Of a stretch of 64,000 nt of DNA, positions 53,417 to 60,850 are shown piece by piece. The stretch is from the NCBI RefSeq assembly GCF_011516645.4, contig NZ_CP088285.1:9504501-9568500 (forward strand). Direction: 5' to 3'. Each line of letters begins with the position of its first letter. Within the stretch, counting starts at the first letter, position 1. Origin of the DNA: Bradyrhizobium septentrionale. Lineage in GTDB: Bacteria > Pseudomonadota > Alphaproteobacteria > Rhizobiales > Xanthobacteraceae. The position numbers and the translations under genes were made by a program. Below the pieces are notes generated by a model. The model did no database searches and was not told the DNA's origin. It worked only from the letters and a program-made list of their open reading frames with translations.

Positions 53417-54643
53417 TCAAAGCGTCAGGTTTTCAGACGGAAGCCCGAGGGCCACCCGCCCGTAATTGGTACCCGCCGCATCGAAATTGAAGGCGAGGTG
53501 CGAGTTCACCGCATGCGCATCGCGGAATTGGCGCTGCAACGCGCCCGAGGTGAACAGGCTGCGCGCCCCGCTCGCCGCGAACAGAAGAGACACCGCTTCG
53601 GTGCACAGATTGACCGCAAACGCGCCGTCACGTCGGAGCTTCGTCTTCGCGGCAATGCTCGGGATGTCGCCACGCCGAACTTCCGCTAACACTTCAACAC
53701 TGTTCGTGCGCATGATCAGACGCGCGGCATCTATCTTCGCCGACGCCTCAGCGATCTTGATCTGTGTGCTCTGCAGGTCCCCGATCTTGGCCCGGTTGTA
53801 TGTCGATGCGCGGTGTCGCGCGATCTCGACATAATCATCAAGGCAAGCCTGCGCATTCCCCAAGCCGACCCCTGACAATACATAAGGAAACAACGAGAAG
53901 ACCGGAAGCATGTAGAGCGCATTCGGATTGACAACACTGCCCGGCGTCGCACCGCCCGCGAGATCGCTGACGGCAACCGTCATATGCTCGGGGACGAACG
54001 CGTCAGTTACCCGAACGTCGTTTGATCCCGTTCCGCGCAAACCAGCCGCATTCCAAGTATCGTCGATGCAGTAGTCCCGCCTGTTCAGCAGGAACAACCG
54101 ATATTCGACGCCATCGGCTTCATCGTCAGAGGCAACCACGCTCGCGAGCATGTTCCACCCGCACGCTTCCACCCCGGACGAGAACGGCCAATGACCATTC
54201 AGCACATATCCGCCACTTGTCTTCCTTGCACGGCCTGCCGGGAAAACAAAGGAAGACGCGATCAGCGTATCCGGATCCTTGCCCCACACCGCGCTCTGCG
54301 CCTCGGGCGCGAACATGCCGAGCATCCAGTGGTGACTGGCAAGATTGGCAAAATTCCAGGAGACCGAGGCGTCGCCCTGCCCCAGGGCATCGGCGCAATC
54401 GACCAGTGCAACATAGTCGAGTTCGCTTCCCCCGACGCGCTTGGGCTGCAGGATCCGAAAAAGCCCATGATCGTGCAGATCCCGTTCGGTCTCCGGCGGC
54501 AATCGGCGCAGCTCTTCGGTCCGTTGAGCCCGCTCACGCAAGGCCGGCACAAGCGCCCTGGCTCGTGCGACCATGACCGAATAGCGGTCTATATCTGGGC
54601 CTGGCGGCACCTTCGCGTCGAGCCCGCGGTCAACCTCAACCAT
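53417..54643 (-). CDS. acyl-CoA dehydrogenase-fold flavin monooxygenase (HsaA/DszC/HpaB-like)
   Basis: A 408-residue protein with the acyl-CoA dehydrogenase fold: an N-terminal helical domain with DALGQGDASVSWNFANLASHHWMLG cut at residues about 87-111, a middle barrel (SGGYVLNGHWPFSSG, AAGLRGTGSNDV), and a C-terminal four-helix bundle ending LAFNFDAAGTNYG. No catalytic acyl-CoA base is evident, and the adjoining flavin reductase indicates the two-component oxygenase group that hydroxylates aromatic or heteroaromatic rings, as in HsaAB, DszC and indole or pyrrole oxygenases. It is first in its operon, behind candidate operator B. Confidence 0.88.
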   Translation of the reverse strand: MVEVDRGLDAKVPPGPDIDRYSVMVARARALVPALRERAQRTEELRRLPPETERDLHDHGLFRILQPKRVGGSELDYVALVDCADALGQGDASVSWNFANLASHHWMLGMFAPEAQSAVWGKDPDTLIASSFVFPAGRARKTSGGYVLNGHWPFSSGVEACGWNMLASVVASDDEADGVEYRLFLLNRRDYCIDDTWNAAGLRGTGSNDVRVTDAFVPEHMTVAVSDLAGGATPGSVVNPNALYMLPVFSLFPYVLSGVGLGNAQACLDDYVEIARHRASTYNRAKIGDLQSTQIKIAEASAKIDAARLIMRTNSVEVLAEVRRGDIPSIAAKTKLRRDGAFAVNLCTEAVSLLFAASGARSLFTSGALQRQFRDAHAVNSHLAFNFDAAGTNYGRVALGLPSENLTL

Positions 54644-54703
54644 GGTCTCTTCCTTCGTTCGATCTCCAAGACATCTGCACGTGCGATCGAGCCGTACGAC
54701 TTA

Positions 54704-54719
54704 GTTTATCGATCGATCA
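54704..54719. promoter_or_regulatory. candidate TetR-family operator, site B
   Basis: GTTTATCGATCGATCA, with ATCGATCGAT as a perfect inner palindrome, lies 61-76 bp before the monooxygenase-reductase-tetR operon. It is 13/16 identical to site A at 50075-50090. Confidence 0.5.
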
Positions 54720-54930
54720 CCAGAGATCAAGCCGCGCAACCCTACGTCCCGCGAATTCAACGCCCAGGACTAACGACTGCGGCGGGGCCTATTGAGGGAA
54801 CGCTTCCAACAATGCCCCGTCCGCTCGGGCCAGGCCACTCTAGCATTTTCCCGCCAAGATTCGAGATGTGGTCTGGTTCCCGGCTAGCGACCGCTGCTTA
54901 CCGAAGGCACCACCAACGGTGCGGAAACGC

Positions 54931-54962
54931 AAAAAAGCCCGGTAGCCATTCGGCCACCGGGC
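54931..54962 (-). terminator. intrinsic terminator after the micro-operon
   Basis: On the minus strand GCCCGGT-GGC, loop, GCC-ACCGGGC style arms (10 bp with one mismatch) are followed by six T. It stands 52 bp past the 55-residue gene's stop. Confidence 0.8.
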
Positions 54963-55014
54963 GGCGCTCTAGGTCGTCGAATTGTTGGCAACCGCCCGAA
55001 CCGCCTTGCAGGAT

Positions 55015-55182
55015 CTAGACGAGCCCCTTTCGCCAATACAGTGTGTGCTGCCATGCCCAGGGCGAGACAGGTTCGAAGAGCCGATATCCCTGCCGGATAA
55101 AGTTATTGGCAGAGAAACAATTGATCGCGCTTCGCGTATGACTCCGCGCGAGTGAACGGATCTGGGTGATCGACTTCGCCAA
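55015..55182 (-). CDS. small protein, 55 residues, unknown function
   Basis: The frame reads from TTG 55182 (LAKSITQIRSLARSH); GGAGGAG lies 7 bp upstream inside the end of the preceding gene. The opening IRSLARSHT resembles a small Bradyrhizobium protein group, but the rest (aromatic, WAWQHTLYW) is unfamiliar. Only 2 bp separate its start from the upstream stop, and a terminator follows, which supports real expression. Confidence 0.5.
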   Translation of the reverse strand: MAKSITQIRSLARSHTRSAINCFSANNFIRQGYRLFEPVSPWAWQHTLYWRKGLV

Positions 55183-55184
55183 AC

Positions 55185-55346
55185 CTATTTCTCCTCCCAA
55201 TCGGACGGGAGATACTCGCTCGGAGCCGTGTCGGAGTGATCCGTGTCGGGATCGGGCAGCACCGAGCGAAATGCGATCGTGGGAAAATCCGTTCGCTCAC
55301 ACTCACGACGCGGTCGCGGAATGAACTGGATGATCTCGGCGCTCAT
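55185..55346 (-). CDS. small conserved-looking protein, 53 residues
   Basis: It begins MSAEIIQFIPRPRREC and is polar and acidic toward the end (SDWEEK). I recognise this N-terminus from short hypothetical proteins of Bradyrhizobium (memory). Its ATG overlaps the stop of the 26-residue peptide gene (ATGA), which fixes the start by coupling. No function known. Confidence 0.7.
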   Translation of the reverse strand: MSAEIIQFIPRPRRECERTDFPTIAFRSVLPDPDTDHSDTAPSEYLPSDWEEK

Positions 55347-55423
55347 GTGGCCTCCCACAGAGCGAGGGCAACCAGGCCCGCGAGTGCGAGCGAGATCAGA
55401 TAGGCGGTCATTGCAAACCTCAT
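55343..55423 (-). CDS. 26-residue membrane peptide
   Basis: MRFAMTAYLISLALAGLVAL followed by ALWEAT: nearly the whole chain is one transmembrane helix. The stop overlaps the start of the 53-residue gene. The size, hydrophobicity and strict coupling resemble leader-like or regulatory membrane microproteins; no known family. Confidence 0.55.
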   Translation of the reverse strand: MRFAMTAYLISLALAGLVALALWEAT

Positions 55424-55705
55424 TGATCGGCCGGAAGCGCGCGGTGCGGCCATCGAATTAAAGATGCGGCAGGTCGCGCAAAATGCTGCGACCGTTTGGG
55501 GCGCGAACCTTATCCCTGACGAATGGGGCCGCGGGCGGCGCCGGCTTGCGCCGCGCCGCAGGACCGGCGCGTTCGCGCGCACCGGCCAATTTCGTGCTCG
55601 CTTCAAGGGTTCGGACGGCGGCGCGCGCTGACGACGCTCAGGCGATGGGCGGGAGGATGTGGCGTCGTGACGTTGCGGCCGCCGTCCGATTGGTGAAACG
55701 GCAAA

Positions 55706-55739
55706 GAAAAAGCCCGCCGCGGATTGCTCCGCGCGGGCT
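55706..55739 (-). terminator. orphan intrinsic terminator
   Basis: On the minus strand AGCCCGCGCGG, a 6-base loop, CCGCGGCGGGCT (one bulge) and TTTTT. No minus-strand protein gene lies directly upstream, the nearest ending at 56357. Confidence 0.7.
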
Positions 55740-55765
55740 CAACAATTTCGGAATTTTTGAATTAT

Positions 55766-55790
55766 GCAGCTGAGTTGCCCGACGTGTCAA
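55766..55790 (+). repeat. CTGAGTTGCCCGACG motif, copy 2
   Basis: GCAGCTGAGTTGCCCGACGT followed by GTCAA. First of three direct copies in 550 bp. Confidence 0.7.
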
Positions 55791-55938
55791 ACCTTTTTAC
55801 GAGCTGAATGCGATTGGTAAAATGCAACGCGTCGGCTTCGACGGTGGGAAACCGCCTTGATCGAAAGTTTGCGCATGATCGGGAATCGCAACATGAGCTG
55901 GCGTCGATCGGCCGTATGCTTGTTGCGATGATGTCAGT

Positions 55939-55965
55939 GTGCCGCTGAGTTGCCCGACGCGTCAA
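55939..55965 (+). repeat. CTGAGTTGCCCGACG motif, copy 3
   Basis: GTGCCGCTGAGTTGCCCGAC continuing GCGTCAA. It precedes the 61-residue membrane protein gene. Confidence 0.75.
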
Positions 55966-56068
55966 GAGGGACAAGCGGTTCATATTTGGACCGACATCAA
56001 TTGCGGTTTTCGGCTCGCGCCGGTCGAACCGGCCCGCGCCGCATGTTGATTGCAGGGAGGAAGCGTCG

Positions 56069-56254
56069 ATGTATTTCGTTGCTGCCGTGCTCGCGGTCCT
56101 GTCCGGCCTGTTCTATGCCGCAGGCCATCATCAGATCGGTTCGCTCGGTACCACCATGTGCCAGTATGGCGGTTTCTTTTGCGACACTCCGGTGCTGGTT
56201 CTCGTCGGCGCCGGGTTCGCCGCGGCGTGGGGCATGCTCGTCAGCGTTCGCTGA
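56069..56254 (+). CDS. small two-helix membrane protein, 61 residues
   Basis: Two hydrophobic segments (FVAAVLAVLSGLFYAAG, VLVLVGAGFAAAWGMLV) frame a central CQYGGFFCD with two cysteines. GGGAGGAAG stands about 6 bp before the ATG, the best ribosome site in this area. It is flanked by direct copies of the CTGAGTTGCCCGACG motif. Function unknown. Confidence 0.75.
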   Translation: MYFVAAVLAVLSGLFYAAGHHQIGSLGTTMCQYGGFFCDTPVLVLVGAGFAAAWGMLVSVR

Positions 56255-56285
56255 TCATCGGTTGATACTGCCGACAGTGTTCTTG

Positions 56286-56312
56286 TGCCGCTGAGTTGCC
56301 CGACGAGTCAAT
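56286..56312 (+). repeat. CTGAGTTGCCCGACG motif, copy 4
   Basis: GTGCCGCTGAGTTGCCCGAC continuing GAGTCAA; 25 of 27 bases agree with copy 3. It follows the 61-residue gene by 31 bp. Confidence 0.75.
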
Positions 56313-56356
56313 TTCTGCGCTCCGCGTCATCGGACGCATATCCACGAACGCCGCTT

Positions 56357-56668
56357 CTATTGCGGCGGGATAGGGTTTGCCGGTTGCGCTGGCTTGGGGC
56401 CAGGTGGAACGGGCTCAATCGGCGCCTTCGGCTCGGTCGGCACGACCGTTGCGCCGGCCGCACGCGCCGCCTCGCCGGTCGTCGAGTAGTTGGCGGAGGC
56501 GGCCGGCTGCACCTTCGGCTTATTCCATGGACCGTGGTCGACGATCAGCATCCCCAACACGCCAAGGATCGCAACCACGGCTGCAACCACCAGCGGCATA
56601 CCGCCGTGCCGATTGCGATGCCTGAGCGAACCACCTTCCATTATGCCGTGCGCTTGCATTGTCATCAT
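56357..56668 (-). CDS. small membrane-anchored protein with Pro-rich tail
   Basis: 103 residues. One helix (MPLVVAAVVAILGVLGMLIV, near 23-42) after a His/Arg-rich N-terminus, then a periplasmic tail rich in Pro, Ala and Lys ending PANPIPPQ. GGGGAGGAG stands 4-7 bp before the tandem ATGs at 56668/56665. It is similar in plan to the 93-residue protein at 34152 but not clearly homologous. Unknown function. Confidence 0.7.
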   Translation of the reverse strand: MMTMQAHGIMEGGSLRHRNRHGGMPLVVAAVVAILGVLGMLIVDHGPWNKPKVQPAASANYSTTGEAARAAGATVVPTEPKAPIEPVPPGPKPAQPANPIPPQ

Positions 56669-56915
56669 CGTCTCCTCCCCGGAGACAAGCCGCGACCCGC
56701 GCGTAAGTTTCCGGTTCCCTGACGTGAAAGGACGGCATGTCGGTGGAACCAATCCACGGCTGTGGCATTTGCACGATGTGCGGCTGCCACCCGCAATTCA
56801 AAACGGCGCCTGTCGCGGATAGCCCGAGGTCATCGACCCGCTGTTCAAAACATGCGCACGCGCGGATAGAAGAGGTGGCGGCCACCTGACCTTTAGTGAG
56901 ATCGCGGCACCGCAC

Positions 56916-57176
56916 ATGAGCTCCGAGACACCCGAGTCCCCGCTGCAGCCCACGCTTGGTGAGCGAGCGATCGACACCGCGACGGACGTTTCGCGCACCA
57001 TCACGGAGGTGTCGGACGGACTGCGAGCGGCTGCAGATCGGCTCAGCGATGCGATCGCAAGCTCACGCCGGCCAGGCGGAGCCCTTGCCACGGTGAGCGC
57101 GGTCACGCGCGAAGCGCCGCTCGCCAGCCTGTTCGTCGCGTTTCTGCTCGGCGTTGCCGTCGCGCGCCGGCGCTAG
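56916..57176 (+). CDS. small hypothetical protein with C-terminal hydrophobic segment
   Basis: 86 residues: an amphipathic helical body (SRTITEVSDGLRAAADRLSD) followed by one short membrane helix (LASLFVAFLLGVAVA) and a terminal RRR. This plan recalls ElaB/YqjD-type C-tail-anchored proteins that sit on the inner membrane, but the identity is not certain. It ends directly at an interspersed repeat (57175). Confidence 0.7.
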   Translation: MSSETPESPLQPTLGERAIDTATDVSRTITEVSDGLRAAADRLSDAIASSRRPGGALATVSAVTREAPLASLFVAFLLGVAVARRR

Positions 57177-57240
57177 AGCGTTTTCGAGCGAAGTGGATGC
57201 CGGTTCGCGTGAAGAAAACGCGTCAAAGCAATAGGCTCGA
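57175..57240 (+). repeat. AGCGTTTTC interspersed repeat, copy 1
   Basis: AGAGCGTTTTCGAGCGAAGT, then GGATGCCGGTTCGCGTGAAG and AAAACGCGTCA. It is about 90 percent identical by eye to the stretch at 58026-58090. A family that I recognise from many Bradyrhizobium intergenic regions. Confidence 0.8.
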
Positions 57241-57258
57241 TGCGCCGCGAAAGCCGCC

Positions 57259-57612
57259 CTAGAACTTGCCTTTGGTGGCGTCCTTGGTTGCGGACATGAC
57301 GCTTCCGCTGATCTGCCGCATATGTTCGCCTGCGTTGGTAAACTGGCTGCGCAGGAACTCCGACTGGATCCGCATCGCTTCCTGCAGATCGGTCGCGTGC
57401 ACGAGCTTGCGCGCATGCTCGAACGCCGCCTTCATGTTCTGCTCGGTGAACGACAGCGCCTGTTTGGAAATCTCGGTACCGGTGCCCGGCATCGCCGTCA
57501 TCGACTTGCTCGCGGCGTCAAAGAACAGGCTGAAGGCCTTTTCGGCCTGGTCGATGGTCTTTTCCGCGAGATCGCGCAACTCGGCGGGAACTTCAAGCTT
57601 CGGCTCAATCAT
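57259..57612 (-). CDS. phasin family protein
   Basis: 117 residues, almost wholly helical, with the Phasin_2 pattern: LRDLAEKTIDQAEKAFSLF at the start, FTEQNMKAAFEHARKLVHA in the middle and LRSQFTNAGEHMRQI near the end. Phasins coat polyhydroxyalkanoate granules or act as small granule- or stress-associated proteins. No pha genes are close by. Confidence 0.88.
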   Translation of the reverse strand: MIEPKLEVPAELRDLAEKTIDQAEKAFSLFFDAASKSMTAMPGTGTEISKQALSFTEQNMKAAFEHARKLVHATDLQEAMRIQSEFLRSQFTNAGEHMRQISGSVMSATKDATKGKF

Positions 57613-57840
57613 GATCGCGCCCCCTGAAATAAGCGTGGGGCAAGGTTAGCATAGTTTGTGACGGCGTCAGCGCCGGATCGCCAGCCATGACAGGCCCGCT
57701 CGTTCCAGCCTCCGAGGAAAATTTACCTAGCCGGGGCCAGACGCATACGTAGCCGATTCCAATCATGTCAGCACTGTGGCATAGTGATTCGACTTTCTTC
57801 GTTGGTCGCGTCCGCGTCTCTTGGGGAATAAGGGGATCCG

Positions 57841-58026
57841 ATGCTGCGCGCCGTTCGTCCGACACCGACCTGCACCCGATTCAAGACCAGTATCGAGATG
57901 CCGTGCATGAAATGCGGCACGCAAATGCGGCTGACCTTGATCGAGCCGCGCGACCAAGTCTACGACGTGCTGACCTATCAGTGCACGCCCTGCAATTCCG
58001 GGGAAAGCTTCCTGAACGCGCGATAA
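57841..58026 (+). CDS. small CxxC...CxxC protein (zinc-ribbon-like)
   Basis: 61 residues. MPCMKCG and QCTPCN form two CxxC knuckles 25 residues apart, as in rubredoxin-like zinc ribbons. AAGGGG stands 7 bp before ATG 57841; an internal start at 57898 (MPCMKC) is possible. It ends at the second copy of the AGCGTTTTC repeat. Role unknown; nucleic-acid or metal binding is only a possibility. Confidence 0.75.
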   Translation: MLRAVRPTPTCTRFKTSIEMPCMKCGTQMRLTLIEPRDQVYDVLTYQCTPCNSGESFLNAR

Positions 58027-58090
58027 AGCGTTTTCACGCGAAGTGGATACCGGTTCGCGTGAAGAAACCGCGTCACAATAAGAATCTAGA
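58026..58090 (+). repeat. AGCGTTTTC interspersed repeat, copy 2
   Basis: AAGCGTTTTCACGCGAAGTG followed by GATACCGGTTCGCGTGAAGA. Same orientation as copy 1 about 850 bp away; each directly follows the stop of a short plus-strand gene. Confidence 0.8.
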
Positions 58091-58140
58091 GCCCCGTTCC
58101 GATTCCATCGGAAGGGATAAGGCGCTACGCGGCTACCCGT

Positions 58141-58344
58141 TCAGTCGCTCAACACCGCAGCTCCCGTCGGCGTCAGCACGGGCTCGTCGTCATGCAGTTC
58201 GACCAGACCAAGCTCGGTCAGGACACGCAAATCCTCGTCGCTGATCGGGGACAGTCCGAGCCGGCGGGCCTGGATATCCCGCAGGGTCCAGCGCAAGCCG
58301 ATCGCGCGTTCAAGTGAAAACTCAGCGAATGGATTATCTGCCAT
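58141..58344 (-). CDS. small hypothetical protein, 67 residues
   Basis: It begins MADNPFAEFSLERAIGLRWT and ends in a helix-rich segment (ISDEDLRVLTELGLVEL) that resembles the second half of a winged helix. Several Bradyrhizobium hypothetical proteins look like this from memory. Short upstream spacing (144 bp) to the FMN enzyme gene on the same strand. Function unknown. Confidence 0.65.
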   Translation of the reverse strand: MADNPFAEFSLERAIGLRWTLRDIQARRLGLSPISDEDLRVLTELGLVELHDDEPVLTPTGAAVLSD

Positions 58345-58488
58345 CCGCCTCGACTAGTGCGGCATTTGGATCAGACTTTGTCTTTGCCGCGGCGGCTTCA
58401 TGGACACCACAGATTGATGACACCTGGCGCGACCGAGGCGCCCGTGGGCCCCAATCGCGCTATCGCTTCGTACGTCCCTCGCGGTGGT

Positions 58489-59622
58489 TCAGTAGCGGTA
58501 GGGATCGATGTCAAGCAGTGGGAATGCGCTGAACACGCTCGGCAGATTGGTCGGCAGCGCCGGGTGAAGATAGGATTTGTCCAGTTCGGCAAAGCTGGTG
58601 ACGCCGAGCAGCCCGAGGCACCGGATCACCTCATCCTCCAGCAATTCAAGCATCCGGACAATGCCCGCCTCGCCGGCCGCGGCGAGCGCCCAGCACTGCA
58701 GGCGACCGATCCCGACAAGGTCGGCGCCCGAGATGATGGCCTTCACGATGTCGGTGCCGCGGCAGAACGAGCCGTCGACCATGATCTTGGCTCGCCCCGC
58801 GACGGCCTGGACGATCTCAGGCAGCACATGCATGGAGCCGCGGCCGTGGTCGAGCTGCCGTCCGCCGTGATTTGAGACGTAGATCCAGTCGACCCCGTGA
58901 TCGAGGGCGATCCTTGCATCTTCGGCGGTGGCGATGCCCTTGAGGATCAGCGGAATCTTGAACTTGTCCTTGATCAACTTCACGGTCCGCCATTCCAGAC
59001 CCTTCTGGAAATCGCCGCCGGTTGCGCGGATGCGGCTTTCACGGACGTAGCGCTTGGCGATGTCGCGCTCGCGCCGGCTGTAATGGGCGGTGTCCACGGT
59101 GAGGCAGAACGCGGCATAACCGTTGTCGATGCTACGGCTGACCGTGTCCTCGACGAATGCGTCGTCGCCACGAACATAGAGCTGGAAGATGCGCAAGGCG
59201 TCAGGCGCGGCCGTGGCCGTGTTCTCCAGACCCGGCTCCGACACCGAGCTCAGCATATGCGCCGCGCCGAACGTTCCAGCTCCGCGCGCAACGGCTGCGC
59301 CCGCATCGGGATCGAAGATCTCGAGCGCGCCGACCGGGGCGATCATCACGGGAAGCCGGAGCTTGCGTCCGAATACCTCAACCGAAGGATCGACATCGAT
59401 GACGTTGCGCAGGACGCGCGGCCGGAACGCGATCTCGTCGAGGGCCATTCTGTTGCGGCGCATCGTGGTCTCGGTCTCCGAGGCGCCGACGATATAATCC
59501 CAGGCGTTCTGGTTCAGCTTGGCGCGGGCCTTCTGCGCGAATTCGTGCAGGTTCTGGAATTCCTCGCCGCTGGCGCCGAGCTCGACATTGCGCGTCTGTC
59601 GAATGGGGGTCCCGTCATTCAT
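58489..59622 (-). CDS. FMN-dependent alpha-hydroxy-acid dehydrogenase (LldD/glycolate oxidase family)
   Basis: A 377-residue TIM-barrel flavoenzyme. Seen are the MIAPVG FMN segment, the QLYVRGD strand, LTVDTAHYSRRERD (key Asp and Arg), LILKGIATAEDA with the FMN lysine, and YVSNHGGRQLDHGRGS carrying the catalytic His and substrate Arg. The end VGIGRLQCWALAAAGEAG closes the phosphate site. It oxidises an L-2-hydroxy acid such as lactate, mandelate or glycolate. ATG 59622 (MNDGTPIR) gives the normal N-terminus; the longer reading adds 15 residues. Confidence 0.92.
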   Translation of the reverse strand: MNDGTPIRQTRNVELGASGEEFQNLHEFAQKARAKLNQNAWDYIVGASETETTMRRNRMALDEIAFRPRVLRNVIDVDPSVEVFGRKLRLPVMIAPVGALEIFDPDAGAAVARGAGTFGAAHMLSSVSEPGLENTATAAPDALRIFQLYVRGDDAFVEDTVSRSIDNGYAAFCLTVDTAHYSRRERDIAKRYVRESRIRATGGDFQKGLEWRTVKLIKDKFKIPLILKGIATAEDARIALDHGVDWIYVSNHGGRQLDHGRGSMHVLPEIVQAVAGRAKIMVDGSFCRGTDIVKAIISGADLVGIGRLQCWALAAAGEAGIVRMLELLEDEVIRCLGLLGVTSFAELDKSYLHPALPTNLPSVFSAFPLLDIDPYRY

Positions 59623-59788
59623 GGTGTTTCTTCTCCCGATTTTGGCCGGCACATTAGCCGCAGACAAACCGGAAAAGCTACCACCTTGAACATCGACTCC
59701 GGCCAGCGAAGGCCAGCTATTCGCTCGTGAGATAGATCAATTTCGACACCAAGCGCCCGGCGTCCGGACTGAGCCAGTCGGAGGCGAG

Positions 59789-60808
59789 TTAGCTGCCCGA
59801 AAACCGGTTTCGGTACTCGGTCGGTGACACGCCGAGGTGGCGCAGGAAGGCCCGCCGCATTCGTTCGTCATCGCCGAATCCCGCGCGCTTGGCGACTTCG
59901 ACCACGCCGCCGATCTGGCGGCTTTCGAGCAGCAGGCGCGCGGTCTCCACGCGCAGCGCCTCGACGCCGCTTGCGGGCGTCATGCCGGTGCGGCTGACAT
60001 AGGTCCTGGCAAAGGTGCGTGGCGTCATCCCGGCCTTTTCCGCGAGGGTCTCGACCTTGAGGTCGTCAGTGATGTTCTCGATGATCCAGGCGTGCAGCGC
60101 GCTGAAGCGCCCCTCGACGTCCGACGCCTGGGCCGCGAGCACAGTCGAGAACTGGCTCTGACCGCCCGGCCTCTTGAGAAACACAACAAGCCGGCGTGCG
60201 ACATCGAGCGCGGTGGTGTGGCCGAAATCCTCTTCGATCATGGCGAGCGCGAGGTCGATACCGGCGCTGACGCCGGCTGATGACCAGACCCGCCCATCCT
60301 TGACGAAAATCGCGTTGGGCTCGACACGGATGTTGGGGAAGCTGTCCTGCAAGCGCGGGCAATACCGCCAGTGCGTTGCAGCACGCTTGCCGTCCAGGAT
60401 TCCGGTCCAGGCCAGCGCAAACGCGCCGAGGCATACCGATGCGATACGGCGCGCCTTCGGCAGCGCCTCCGCAATCCAGTTCATCAACTTGGCGTCGTTG
60501 CGGAGCTTCCAGATGCCCGGCCCACCAGGGATCACCAGCGTATCGACCTCGGCGGGCGCAACACTGTCGATCGGCGCCGTGTCGATCATCATGCCGACAT
60601 CGGTCGGCACCAACCCACCGGACGCCGACAGGTAGGACAGCGAGTAGTCCGGCCCGGGCAGCTCGATCGCCTCCAACTCCGCGAATACCTGGGCGGGCCC
60701 GGAGATGTCGAGCAAGGTCACGCCCGGAAAGGCGACGATTGCGATCCGCCGCGTGGCTTTCGTGTCGCGCGGCTCCGGCCGGGGCGCTTTGGCAGCTTTC
60801 GAGGGCAT
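59789..60808 (-). CDS. GlxA-family transcriptional regulator (DJ-1/PfpI + AraC)
   Basis: A 339-residue regulator. Residues about 20-195 form a DJ-1/PfpI amidase-like domain with the nucleophile-elbow cysteine in ASVCLGAFALAW. The C-terminal about 100 residues are an AraC-type double helix-turn-helix (EKAGMTPRTFARTYVSRTG, RAGFGDDERMRRAFLRHLG). GlxA relatives include activators of glycine-betaine, carnitine and arginine catabolism (GbdR, CdhR, ArgR). It is divergent from the GNAT-MFS-YqcI/YcgG-cupin group across 42 bp and is the probable regulator of that group. Confidence 0.92.
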   Translation of the reverse strand: MPSKAAKAPRPEPRDTKATRRIAIVAFPGVTLLDISGPAQVFAELEAIELPGPDYSLSYLSASGGLVPTDVGMMIDTAPIDSVAPAEVDTLVIPGGPGIWKLRNDAKLMNWIAEALPKARRIASVCLGAFALAWTGILDGKRAATHWRYCPRLQDSFPNIRVEPNAIFVKDGRVWSSAGVSAGIDLALAMIEEDFGHTTALDVARRLVVFLKRPGGQSQFSTVLAAQASDVEGRFSALHAWIIENITDDLKVETLAEKAGMTPRTFARTYVSRTGMTPASGVEALRVETARLLLESRQIGGVVEVAKRAGFGDDERMRRAFLRHLGVSPTEYRNRFSGS

Positions 60809-60850
60809 ATTGTCCTTTAAGCCATTCGAGGCTGCCCTGTATAGGTCGCG

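Larger units (their letters stand above)
54644..55014. other. 371-bp intergenic region with operator candidate and terminator
   Basis: It holds the promoter region of the monooxygenase operon with candidate operator B (54704-54719), then about 200 bp in which I see no signal. A minus-strand terminator (54931-54962) follows for the micro-operon at 55015-55423. Confidence 0.6.
55424..56068. other. 645-bp region with an orphan terminator and motif repeats
   Basis: No credible protein gene. It contains a minus-strand terminator (55706-55739) and two copies of the CTGAGTTGCCCGACG motif (55766-55790 and 55939-55965). A 73-codon minus-strand frame at 55762-55983 lies across the repeats and is not accepted as a gene. 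An untranslated RNA ending at the terminator is possible. Confidence 0.55.

Noticed and set aside
55762-55983. A 73-codon minus-strand frame
   Set aside because: It runs through two copies of a repeat motif, lacks a ribosome site and has no resemblance to known proteins.
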